Shown here: positions 36,255 to 46,404 of the stretch, in pieces
Position numbering within the stretch: position 1 is the first letter of the stretch
How the letters are laid out: each line of letters opens with the position of its first letter
NCBI GenBank assembly: GCA_034770075.1
Contig: CM068387.1
Span: forward strand, 78,679,971 to 78,743,970
Source: Aralia elata
Lineage: Eukaryota; Streptophyta; Magnoliopsida; Apiales; Araliaceae
DNA length: 64,000 nucleotides
Direction: 5' to 3'
Position numbers and translations under genes: made by a program
Notes under the pieces: generated by a model
What the model was told of the DNA's origin: nothing
The model's database searches: none
What the model saw: the letters and a program-made list of their open reading frames with translations, nothing else

Positions 36255-36622
36255 AGGTGTTTGTTTAGAGCTGAATGACTGAATGGCTGAATCGGTCAGT
36301 GCGTTTGTTTTGATCTGAATGGCTGAATCAGTCAGATGGTTGAGCTGAATGGCTAAGTCAGATTTTTTTAGCTGAATGGCTGAATGAGCGGCTGAATGAG
36401 TAAAAAAAAATTTTAAAAATTTAAAAATTTAAAAAAAAATTAAAAAATAATATTAACTATTATATTAAGTAATATTAAATAAATTTACAACAATTTTGAA
36501 TTTTTTCAGAGGGGTAAAATAATAAAATTCTGTCATTCAGATGTTTCAGATAAGTCAATTATCAAACAGTTTTTTTCATTCAGATTCAGATTCAGATTCA
36601 TTCAGTTTTTATCAAACACCCT
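36255..36622. mobile_element. MITE with AGGGTGTTTG ends
   Basis: Left end AGGTGTTTGTTTAGAGCTGA, right end inverted AGGGTGTTTGATAAAAACTG. Both subterminal regions are rich in CTGAATG repeats, in opposite orientation. The interior is AT-rich and non-coding. The target duplication is unclear, so the superfamily is left open. Confidence 0.7.
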
Positions 36623-36813
36623 CTAAATCCCTTCCCGGACAATCTTAAAGATGAACCCCTCACATCGGTCTAATGCAATCGAGATATTCCTTCTGGGTGC
36701 TAGCCCCAAGGTTCGAATACAAGAAAAATAAAGAGAGCAAACCTCCTTAACATGTCAACCCTTTAATGTTAAAATGGGGGAAACATTCAATATAAAGGGT
36801 GTACCATGCCATC

Positions 36814-36844
<31 letters not shown>

Positions 36845-36925
36845 ATATATATATGTGTATATATATATATATGTGTGTATATATATATATGTGTATATAT
36901 ATATATATGTGTATATGTGTGTGTG
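36814..36925. repeat. (TA)n/(TG)n microsatellite
   Basis: Alternating TA runs broken by TGTG, ending in a GTGTGTGAGAGAGAGA tract. Open frames through it encode only YIYI/CVYIY repeats and are not genes. Confidence 0.9.
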
Positions 36926-37202
36926 AGAGAGAGAAAAGTGAGTATGTGTCTTATACATGCTATGTTTTTTACCCAAACACATGTCCAACAATGCTCCAGT
37001 TTCCTCTTATGCTTGCCTTATGAGTTAAAATGATTTGAACAGCTCTTTTTACTTACTTTAAAAAAAAATATAATACATGTTGATTCTTTTTAACTATTCA
37101 AATTTGGTTTATATGTATATAAATCTTAGGATAAAATTGTAGCGCTCGAAAATAGTATGTCTATAATGTCGATCATGTTTTGAAGTGTTCTACTGTATAA
37201 TA

Positions 37203-37458
37203 CTGCCTCCGTCCCAAATTAATTGTTCAGTTTTGACCTTTTAAGTCAAATTGACTATTTTTATAATTAATAATTAAGCATATATAAATATATTTCTAAA
37301 ATTATAAAAATTGGGGTTAGTAATAAATTGTATATACTTTCTTTTGGTTATAATCTCTTCACCTATATTTTAGCAAAAATAGTAAAAAATTAGTTTTAAA
37401 AATGATCAATTTGACTTTAAAAGGTAAAAATTGAACAATTAATTTGGAAAGGATGAAG
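37203..37458. mobile_element. Stowaway MITE, copy A (256 bp)
   Basis: TA on both sides. Left end CTGCCTCCGTCCCAAATTAA; right end inverted CTTCATCCTTTCCAAATTAA. The interior (AGTTTTGACCTTTTAAGTCA, GGGGTTAGTAATAAATTGTA) is nearly the same as in the copy at 57440-57698. Confidence 0.85.
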
Positions 37459-37678
37459 TATTTCAAATCATAACCGGATTTCAGATATGATATTTATGGG
37501 TACCTTAGCATTGCCTTATTTTTGGTGCCAACTGCCAAGCACAAATGTTTCCACACGTGATATTTCCAGGTACCCTAGCATTGGCCTAAGTCTTTTGGTG
37601 CCAACTGCCAAGCACAAATGTTTCCAGGCATGATATTTCCGGCTATTCTAGCATTGCCCTAAATATTTTGGTGCCAAC

Positions 37679-38439
37679 TAGGGGTGTTCAATTTGTTCAA
37701 TTTTTTCGATTTTTTATCGAACCGGTGTGAACCGGTACCGGTGGTACCGATTTTTTTCGGTACCTGTAAATTCGGTTCGGTTCTTTCAGTTTTTTAGCAA
37801 AAGTCGGTACCGGTAATGGTATAAGGATTTATGGATTCGGTAAATTTCGATAAACCGAAAAAACCGAACAAATTATATGTTTGGAAATGGAAAGCAGAAA
37901 TTTGCAGGAGTTTGTATAATATTATATTTCTTAATTTGCATGATCTCATATGAAGTTAGAAGTAAAATGTTCTGGCTTTTATCCATGATTTAAATGTTAG
38001 CATTTGTTCAATGTGAATTTAGCACCTGGCATTTTGGAATTGGATTGGGCTTGTTCTTAGTTTCAGGATACCTTGAAAAATCTGTTAATTAATTAGAAAG
38101 AACAGTACTGCCTTCCTCCAACTTTCCTTCTTACTTTTCGGTAATACCACAGGCCCACAACCACTGATTTCTTAGTTTTAAAAATAAATTGTAAAAATTA
38201 GACATTTTCTATTATCTAATTATGATTTATAAGTTATAATTATAAATTTATAATTATATATAATTTCATGTGGTATTACCGAAAATCGGTCCGAAAAAGT
38301 CGAACCGAATGAGAACCGAACCGGTACCGAAACCGGTAATTCGGTACCGGTACCGGTTCTTGATTTTTCGGTAATTTGTATTCGGTTTCGGTTCGATTTT
38401 TTCGATACCAGTACGGTTCTATACCGATGAACACCCCTA
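37679..38439. mobile_element. Non-autonomous hAT element (761 bp) with perfect 8-bp target duplication
   Basis: Ends TAGGGGTGTTCA and TGAACACCCCTA are perfect 12-bp inverted repeats, flanked by GTGCCAAC on both sides (37671-37678 and 38440-38447). Subterminal regions are packed with ACCGGTACCGG and CGGTTCGGTT motifs in both orientations. It has no transposase. Confidence 0.88.
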
Positions 38440-38506
38440 GTGCCAACTGCCAAGCACAAAAGTTTTCAGACAAAATATTTCGAAGTATCCTAGCATTGCT
38501 TTAAAG

Positions 38507-38972
38507 CGTTTGTGAGTTTAGAGGGATATAATGTGATGGGATGAGAAAGAAAAATATAAGAGGGAAAGAGATGAAAATAGATTATAATTTTTCCTGTTAT
38601 GCTTGCAAGTTTTAAAAAAGAAGGGAAGAGATGAGATTTTAATTATATTTTTTCTTGTTTGTGAGTTTAAAAGGTGGGAAGGAAAAATAAAATATTTTTA
38701 TTTTTAAACTACACTATTACTATATTATATTTACATATTAATATAATAAATGACATGATTTATTTTGAAAGATTACTTTAGGTAATATAAAATATCTAAC
38801 TTTCTCGTCATTTTTCGTCCCTCTAAAATCTGTCACTTTTGAAGAGAAAATTTTGAGCCAAAAATAAAATCAACTTTACTTTCAAATCCCTTCATTTCCT
38901 CCCTAACAAAACTCACAATAAGATTTAAAGGAATTTTAATTATTTTTCATTTCCCAAAAAAAACTTACAAAC
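38507..38972. mobile_element. MITE with GTTTGTGAGTTT ends in the 72-bp array
   Basis: Left CGTTTGTGAGTTTAGAGGGA, right inverted CTGTTTGTAAGTTTTTTTTG. It interrupts the repeat unit between TTTAAA and ATCTTTTGG. Purine-rich left half and pyrimidine-rich right half. Exact ends uncertain by a few bases. Confidence 0.6.
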
Positions 38973-39049
38973 AGAATCTTTTGGTGCCAACTGCCAAGCA
39001 CAAATTTTGATTTATGACGACAACCGAACTACGTAGGCATAACGTAAGT

Positions 39050-39054
39050 CTTAA

Positions 39055-39085
<31 letters not shown>

Positions 39086-39086
39086 A
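39050..39086. repeat. (AATA)n microsatellite
   Basis: About nine AATA units in a row. Confidence 0.95.
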
Positions 39087-39219
39087 GTAAAGATGAGTCA
39101 AAAGATGCGGCCAGTCTACATCTATATGTATTTATAACTCCGACAGTGCCATCCCATAAGATAGTTAATAATATTATATTATTCACCCCTTCATCTCCAA
39201 AAACCACCATCGGCATTTA

Positions 39220-39437
39220 AAGCCTTTGGCACAAATTTGCCTAAACATCAGTTTCTCATTCTCCTAGTTTGTGTTTGATTTATTTTCTCTTGGTTTTGGC
39301 AGGAAAGAAGATGGTCCGAAATAAGGATGGTATAATGGCGGAACCAACTTTGTAGCAGTCTTTCTTGTCATCTCTGTTTCAGCTCCAACTTACTTCACAC
39401 AAAACAGGCAAATGAGTTTCACACACTCAAAAAGCAA
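39220..39437 (+). pseudogene. ACA gene fragment, plus orientation
   Basis: Similar to the pump gene around 32380-32640: AAGCCTTTGGCAC, then after an ~80-bp deletion TCTCATTCTCCTAGTTTGTG, TCTCTTGGTTTTGGCA and GCAGTCTTTCTTGT. Stop codons interrupt it (for example ATAAGGATGG where the pump encodes PKEGW). It covers the first membrane segment region only. Confidence 0.85.
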
Positions 39438-39551
39438 AATCGCCACACGAACAATCCGTGATTAGCAGGTATTTGCTTAACCATATATCTCCCAGCAAAT
39501 TAACAAATTCTCCAACCAAAATGCCATATTTATACTGAAATTTGTCAGGTG

Positions 39552-39710
39552 GTCTATTTTATCTGAAGTTGGTTAGAGCTGAGACAGAGATGACAAGAAT
39601 TAAACACTGCCACAAATATGCTTCCACCATTATACCATCCTTCTTTTGGTCCATCTTCTTTCATGCCAAAACCAAGGGAAATTACACCAGCACAGAGTAG
39701 GAGAATGGGG
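39552..39710 (-). pseudogene. ACA gene fragment, minus orientation
   Basis: On the minus strand it encodes ISLGFGMKEDGPKEGWYNGG and SIFVAVF, matching the pump, then goes out of frame. It overlaps the same part of the gene as the plus-strand fragment 39220-39437. Both continue into CAGCTC[CT]AACNNACTTCA, where the intact gene differs, so both derive from one paralogous copy rather than directly from the gene at 32005. Confidence 0.85.
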
Positions 39711-40076
39711 AATAGTTGTAATCTCTTAGCTTCATCTTGAGTTGAAGTATCTTCAGCATCACTATCCATACATACCACGCTCCATATCGGTTTTGAGAGC
39801 ATAACTACTCTATTGTATGGCATAAGCTAGCCACAAGGCAAGGTTAAAAAAAGCGTGAAATGAGGATGAACCAATTTGTCCAGGCATTATGGTACCAGAT
39901 GAAAGATATTATGGTTGATGAATTTAAGGAGGTGTGGAATTGTGTAATTTCATTGTCAACTTTGGTAATGCCTTTCAAAATTATATAGTGATGGCATATA
40001 TATCCTTCGAGCAATTTGTATCATTTAATTTATGTCGTACTGATATATGTTCATACTTCATCCAACTATCATTATG

Positions 40077-40510
40077 CTAATATCTGAGAATAGCTTTTCT
40101 ATTTGCTTGAAGAGAAACATGGTACTGCGCTTACTTTATTAACACTACACTAAAAGAACACTTTTTTCGGACATCCAAAAGGAAAAGAGGGGAAGTAAAG
40201 CTGAAGCCTTGAGCTAAAAAAGATTATGAATAGCATAACATCCAAACCGACCTGCATTTTGAATGTGCCATATGCCACTCATTTTAATTCCCAGGTCCCA
40301 ACATTCTTCTTTTTCCGTACAACAAAAATGTAAGGACCACATCAATAATTAACGAAACGACAGAAAGGAGAAGTATGTGCTTGATTCATAGCTTGTGTAC
40401 AAGTTGTGAATACCATGTACTACAATCTCTTGATTCAACTTATTGCCTTTCATGGTTATATTTGACTGCAGCATGGTGTTCCAAAAGCTCCATACTAATT
40501 TGGTGAGGTA
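40077..40510. repeat. Segmental duplication, copy A (~430 bp)
   Basis: CTAATATCTGAGAATAGC through CATACTAATTTGGTGAGGT is repeated with ~95% identity by eye at 41587-43118, where it is split by a solo LTR. Non-coding. Confidence 0.85.
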
Positions 40511-41586
40511 AAAAGGGTATTACCCCGACATGACTATCGACTTTGAAGCATTACTCCGTTAAACCTTAAAAATATTTAATCAGACAATTGAATTAATTAA
40601 AATTTTGTGATTAAGCCGTTCCGTCAAATTAATTAAACGACTGTCGACTTTTATTCACGTGTCAGTGCAAACAAAAAATAAATAAATTAAAACCATTACA
40701 TATCTAGTTAAAGAATAATAAAAATTTGAAAAAATAAAAATAAAATTAGGAAACCAAAACATCTATTACGTTGCAAAAGAAACTCATCTGGGTTTGGCAA
40801 AAGAATAATCTTTCTACTCATCTAGGTTTAATTCTTGGAGAAGATGAAGTTGGTTCGGCCCATGAGGAGAGAGAATTGAAGAAACCTACATTTTCTTTAA
40901 TCTTCTTCTCTCTGATTTTGCTTCTCTTCTTTTCTCTATGAGATATCGAAAGAGGAAAAAATCTAAATTTCGTGGTGTTATTTTGGAACAAAAATTGGGG
41001 GTTACTACCAATCTAATGGTCTTGATCAATTTTGTTTGTGAGATCAGAATGGATGGCACAGATGTTGTTGGGTTTTCTTGATTGTGCACCAACTTCACCT
41101 TCTTCTACTTGACCAATCATATGTGGAAAACACAAATTGAGAAAGAACATTGTAAAAACAGTCGCCTAATCTCTGCAATTGGTGAAGATCTTGAACATGA
41201 TGCTACCCCAACAAAAGCCCCAAATTTTTTGCACCAAATCAAGGTCTAATCCATCCCAAATTTTGGTAAGTTTGCAAAACCCTAATCTCTATTTTATGCT
41301 AGAAATGGTTAATATGTAGAAACCTAGCTCACCTGATAAGGGGTGACTTTTATTTCTCCTGTCAGTTCCACGTAAGAGAAAATTAATAGGCCACGTCAAT
41401 ATTTTTGTGATTTAACACTTTTTTCTTTTAATCCACGTATGAAAATAAAAGTTCTAATTTGACGTCCGTTCAACAAATTCGACAGAATGGCCCAATTAAT
41501 AGTATTTAAAAAGTTCAGTTTACTAATTATATATTTTTAAAGTTTAATGATGTAATACTTAAAAGTAAACAACTATAAGGTAATAC
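40511..41586. other. Spacer between the two duplication copies
   Basis: AT-rich; a CT-rich patch at 40890-40930 and nothing that resembles a gene. Confidence 0.4.
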
Positions 41587-43118
41587 TAATATATGAGAAT
41601 AGCTTTTCTATTTGCTTGAAGAGAGACATGGTAATGCGCTTACTTTAACAATACACTAAAAGAACACTTTTTCGGACATCCAAAAGGAGGAGAGGGGAAG
41701 TTATAAAGTTGAAGTCTTGAACTAAAAAAGATTATGAATAGCATAACATCCAAACCAACCAGCATTTTGAATGCGCCATATGCCACTCATTTTATTTCCC
41801 AGGTCCCAACATTCTTCTTTTTCCGTACAACAAAAATATAAGGACAGTTAGAATTTGAGCCAAAATAATTATGAGTTTATTGATCATTTGAAATGAATCC
41901 ACACATCAATGTGTTCTACTCATGGAGTAGATTAAATTAAGTATTTAGAAGCTCAAATTCATGGAGTAATGAATGAGAAATTAACTCCCAAAGATCACTT
42001 TTGGAAGTGATAATAAATACTTGTGGGAAGTCAAGTTCCACATCGGTTAAGACCTAAAGTATTAATTAGTTTATATACAATAATGTTGCTCTAAGTTTGG
42101 GCCCCAAAGGGCACCCCACTTTTGTGGAAGGGAGAAGACCTAGCCAAAACTTGGTTTGAACCCGCGCGTCACCGCCGACCAGTTGGGTCGGGCTCGTGGG
42201 TCTGGGTCCTTGTATATATTTTTTGGACAAAATTTATTTGAATTTTGTTTATTTTAATTTTAGTTCTATTATCAAAACTGTGTCGTTTTGATAAATGTTT
42301 TTTTATTATCAACACTGTACAGAATGAACACGTAAATATTACGTCGTTTTGAACAGATGCACTCATTCTGTTAAGGCTCAAAACTACGTCGTTTTGACCG
42401 AACTGATGCCATGAACGGAAGTGTCCTTTCTGTTAAGCCAAAACTATGTCATTTTGACCAAACAGATGTTATGTCATACCTTTTCATATGCATCTGATGC
42501 CTTTTCAATGGGTTGTGTCCCATCAGATGGGTCACGAACCCTTTCTATTAATAGAGAGAGGGGCTGACATTTTCGAATTCATTCAATTTCACCCAACCAT
42601 TAAGCATTCTAAGTATTCTAATTACTGTTATAAATAGTTCGTAGTTATTTTAAAAGAGAGAGTCAGAACAATTATTTCGGTTCGTTGTGTGTATTATTTG
42701 TTGTACTGTTATAATACACGTTGTCACTGTATCCTGGGAGACAAGTGTCATTAACTCTAAGTACCAATAAGGAGGGCATAATTGTTTTAAGGACATAGTA
42801 CATAGTACTAGCCTTGACATACATTCTTTGTGTTTACAAGTTTGATTTTACAGATAAGTTTATATATATATATCAGTTTTAATTATTATTAATTTGTAAG
42901 TTGCAAATATATATTATTACTATATAAAAACTTTCCATAACAAGGACCACATCAATAATTAACAATACGACAGAAAGGAGAAGTATGTGCTTGATTCATA
43001 GCTTGTGTCCAAGTTTTGAATACCATGTACTACAATCTCTTGATTCAACTTATTGCCTTTCATGGTTATATTTGACTGCAGCATGGTGATCCAAAAGCTC
43101 CATACTAATTTGGCGAAG
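41587..43118. repeat. Segmental duplication, copy B, interrupted by a solo LTR
   Basis: The left part (to 41845, ..AAGGAC) and right part (from 42943, AGGACCACATCAATAATTAA..) match copy A continuously once the LTR 41846-42942 is removed. Confidence 0.85.
41846..42942 (+). mobile_element. Solo LTR, 1097 bp, family B copy 1
   Basis: Bounded by AGGAC on both sides (41841-41845 and 42943-42947); the uninterrupted site is visible in duplication copy A. Ends AGTTAGAATTTG and TCCATAACA: the first T of TG appears mutated. It shares with 58826-59936 the blocks AGTCCCACATCGGTTAAG-like, GGGCACCCCACTTTTGTGG and CATCAGATGGGTCACGAACC, plus four GTCGTTTTGA-type motifs before a TATA-like CTATTAATAG at about 42547. 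It has no coding sequence. Probably a Copia-type LTR, but the superfamily is not proven. Confidence 0.85.
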
Positions 43119-43463
43119 TTATGCAGATATATCTCAACAGTTCCAATAAAGGGTCAACACTATCCTTGGTGTTCCTCTGCCAACTCCTGGCGTTCCTCCG
43201 ATTTGGAAAACAAAACAAAAATATTTAGTTTTCATTGTAAATATATAAACAATGTAAAAAGACTTTGTTTCCTTTTGTTTAGTAAGAAGACTTTGTTTCC
43301 TTTTGTTTAGCATGAATATTCGAAGGTTTGCAAAAGAGACCATTGCATAAAATATTTAGGACAATTACATTTATTAGTACATTTTTAAAAAATATTACAA
43401 CAAAAGTGCATACATAAAATATTTACAAAATTAGTGCATTTTCAATATTTAATTTACAAACAG

Positions 43464-43563
43464 GTTCAAAGGGAGCACCATTTACCAGCAGAAAATTTTC
43501 CAAATGTCGAGCACTTCCAGGAGATCCTGAATGGTTACAACATCGATAAGTTCGAGAAGTTGC
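43464..43563 (+). pseudogene. EHD-family (EH-domain GTPase) exon fragment
   Basis: Follows an intact acceptor (TTTACAAACAG) and encodes VQREHHLPAENFPNVEHFQE, ILNGYNIDKFEKL, which matches the plant EHD endocytic GTPase segment VQRE-HLPAGDFP-VEHF-E-L-GY-IDKFEKL as I know it. It then diverges. No other EHD exon is nearby, so it is a captured or duplicated single exon. Confidence 0.75.
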
Positions 43564-43625
43564 TGAGGCATCGATATATTATTTTTCTTTTAAATCAATA
43601 TATAATCATCCTCTCAAGCTTACAG

Positions 43626-43683
43626 GTTTAGATGGGTCTATGATGAAGAGCTTAACATCAATTCCTATATTCATCTTCCTAAG
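43626..43683 (+). pseudogene. Unidentified exon-like fragment in the exon chimera
   Basis: A 58-bp stretch between TTACAG and GTGTAAGT, coding FRWVYDEELNINSYIHLPK without a stop. It has canonical splice borders but I do not recognise the protein. Confidence 0.4.
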
Positions 43684-43718
43684 GTGTAAGTTGGAAATTA
43701 TAGCGTTTTTATTTTCAG

Positions 43719-43830
43719 ATGGGAACAAACTACAAAGCAGCTTTAATTCCACAGAGAATAAGAGAGACAATCCATGGATGGGGAAGGCTGCTCGAAGAAG
43801 GAGAAGGCAACGCTGCTTTACTAGTTTGCC
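43719..43830 (+). pseudogene. MLO-family exon fragment with a frameshift
   Basis: After an acceptor TATTTTCAG it encodes MGTNYKAALIPQRIRETIHG and W, then a one-base frameshift, then GKAARRRRRQR. This resembles the segment of MLO seven-transmembrane proteins that follows the last membrane helix, including the basic calmodulin-binding region. The rest of MLO is absent. Sequence to about 43980 may be more of the same exon but is not recognisable. Confidence 0.65.
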
Positions 43831-44005
43831 CCTAGTTTCTATGCATCTGCACCCATCTTCCAGCCTTGGAACCCCTTATCCATGCATTCTTTATGTCTCC
43901 ACTTCCCCCCACGTTGGAAAAAGGCGTAGGTGCTGGAGGAGGAGTAGATGCGGCAGCTGTAACATTGATGGCCAACTTCTAACTCGCGGAACAATGACTA
44001 GTTAT

Positions 44006-44640
44006 GGTACAGAGGTAACCAAACCTTCATATCAAGGTAACCAAACCTTCATACTAAGGTAACCAAACCTTCATACCAAGGTAATCAATCCACCTCCACA
44101 CCTGCAATTTTTCATAGTGCAGTTGGGAACCAAACATTCATACCAAGGTAACCAAACTTTCATACCAAAGTAACCAATCCACCTCCACACCTGCAGTTTT
44201 TTCATAATGCAGTTGGTAACCAAACTTTCATACCAAGGTAACAAAACATTCATACTAAGGTAACCAAACCTTCATACCAAGGTAACCAATCCACATCTAC
44301 ACTTGCAGTTTTTACATAGTGCAGTTGGTAGCCAAACTTTCATACCAAGGTAACTAATTCAGTTTTATTAGGTTACCAATTTATTTTGAATATGATACAG
44401 TTGGTAGCCAAACTTTCATACCTAGGTAACCAATTCAGTTTTATTAGGTTACCTTCATAGTGCAGTTGGTAACCAAATATTCATATCAAGGTAACCAAAC
44501 ATTTATACCAAGGTAACCAAACATTTATACCAAGGTAACCAAACCTTCATACTAAGGTAACCAATTCACCTCAACACCTGTAGTTTTTTCATATTGTAGT
44601 TGGTAACCAAACCTTCATACCAAGGTAACCAAACATGCAT
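44006..44640. repeat. GGTAACC minisatellite with higher-order structure
   Basis: About 20 copies of a ~22-bp unit GGTAACCAAACCTTCATACCAA, with variants (ACATTC, ACTTTC). Blocks of 2-3 units are separated by a longer spacer (AATCCACCTCCACACCTGCA, GTTTTTTCATAATGCAGTTG) that recurs at least four times. GGTAACC is itself a palindrome. The minus-strand frame through it is a by-product. Confidence 0.9.
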
Positions 44641-45199
44641 TTCTGTCTTTTGATTAATCTATTGATGGTCCTTGGGAAAGAATGATCCCGTATTATTTTT
44701 TTCCTTTGAATTAACTTTTGGACAAGGTTATTTCTTTTTCTTTCTTTCTTTGTATTACTTTTTATAAAATTTTAGAATTCATGATATATGTTCAAACTTC
44801 GATCCCGTATTATTGCATATTTCGATCTATTCGAACTTCGGCTACTCCGTATATTATATGTTCTTGCTCTTGAATACTCTTTGCGTTGGTATCTGCGGCT
44901 TCTTATTCTTCTTCGATTTGTTTTGGTTTCTAGATTGCAAAGATTTGGTAACTGCCGAATATGGCAGTTACATCTCCTTGATTTCAGATTTTCTTATTTT
45001 TCCTTATTGCATTTCTTTTTGTAATTAATTTGTTCCTATTGCACTCTTTTTGTAATTATTTTATTTATGCACTAATCTTGTCATTTTAACTAATTGTTGT
45101 ATATTTTTGTAAAGAACCCAAAATATTTCTGGCTCAAAACTGTTTACAATCTTGTGGCTCACTTCTTTGGGGTGGATAAGTTACAATGCGTAAAATTCT
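44641..45199. other. AT/T-rich spacer
   Basis: T-rich sequence with a CTTCGATCT-type pyrimidine bias from 44780 to 45000. No recognisable gene or repeat. Confidence 0.4.
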
Positions 45200-45765
45200 C
45201 GCTAGTATTACCAAACTAACATCTTGGGCTTTAAATGCCCGCAAGACGGCCCAACTCAACTCGATTAAGTCTGGCTCGAGCTCATTAACGAGCCGAGCTT
45301 GAGCAAGTCTTAAGTCCATTTAGTTAAATGAGCCGAGCTCGTTCAGGTCCGACTCGAGACCAGTTCGAACTTGGCTCATTTAAGCCCGACTCGTTTAACA
45401 ATTATTTAATTAAAATTTTATTTTATACATATAAAATATACAATACAAAAATAAACATAATTCAAATAAAATTATTAATTATGTTTGTGTATGATATTAA
45501 GTTTTTAGATTGCTTAATGTAAATTTATATATTATTTATTTCAAAAAAAATGTGAAATAAAATAAAATAAAATAAATGAGTCGGGCTTAAGTTTGAGCTT
45601 GACTTGACTCGACTCACCTCGCTTAAGTCCGACTTAAACTGGAGTCTAGCTCGTTTATAAATGAGTTGAGTCCGTTTAAAACTCGGTCCAACTCAACTTA
45701 ACTTTTAGACGAACTCGGCAAGCCAAAGCTCGGCTTGGCTTGTATACAAACCTAAATTCTTGGGA
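45200..45765. mobile_element. GAGCTCGGCTCG-type foldback element
   Basis: Both ends (45230-45400 and 45580-45750) are dense in GAGCCGAGCTCG, GGCTCGAGCTC and ACTCGACTC motifs in opposite orientations around an AT-rich centre. This pattern is typical of a widespread plant non-autonomous DNA transposon. Precise ends and target duplication were not found. Confidence 0.55.
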
Positions 45766-46404
45766 CAATGTGGGTGGGTTTGACAAAAGAAGTAGCACTT
45801 TTTTAAATCTGGAAGCATTGCTGCTCGGATTTAGTTTCTGTTTTCACATTTGGCATATGTTTAAATAATGTGTGTGTGCATATATATATATATACAAGTC
45901 TACTTTTATTCTCCTATGAATATCAACTATTGGCCAGGCTCTGTCCAATTTGCAACCCCCAAATGCCAGAAAATTTGTATCAAGATTAAATTCCAGTCAT
46001 TCAGTTGCATCAAAATTCTAGGCATACTTCAATCACAGTTTTACTATAAAATGATGAAACAATAAAGAAAACATTACGAGATTCAAAAACAAACATGGAT
46101 CTATTAGTTCTTTTTTTTTCGTAAGTATAAATGTGTAAGAGGAAGATGGGGTACTAAAAAACTCTTCCCTCAGTAATTTAAGATAATGCTCCGGATATTA
46201 GTCTAAAGCCAAACTTAACTCACTCCATGAAATCACAATCAACAATATTTTACAATGTGCACTATTTTATGGCGCCATCCTCGCACAATAGTTACAAATT
46301 GACGCAAAGTCAATTTGTTTCTTCCAGTGGCTCACATTATTTATTAACATCTAGAGAGAGAATCTGTTCAATAAATCTGAACAATTTCCACGGATGTCAT
46401 TCCT

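Larger units (their letters stand above)
37487..39010. repeat. 72-bp tandem repeat split by two transposon insertions
   Basis: Units contain TGATATTTCCAGGTACCCTA, GCATTG and TTTTGGTGCCAACTGCCAAG. Three copies run from 37487 to 37678. The array resumes at 38440 after a hAT element, stops at ~38507 at a second MITE, and its last half unit follows at 38973-39010. Without the insertions it would be ~4.5 units. Confidence 0.8.

Noticed and set aside
36799..37033. Two overlapping frames of ~75 codons
   Set aside because: They translate the TA/TG microsatellite (YIYI, CVYIY) and are artefacts.
39554..39823. Minus-strand frame of 89 codons as a small Ca2+-ATPase gene
   Set aside because: Only ~27 residues match the pump, with unrelated sequence on both sides; it is a gene fragment.
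44071..44253. Minus-strand frame with repeated WLPWYE-like residues
   Set aside because: Product of the GGTAACC minisatellite.
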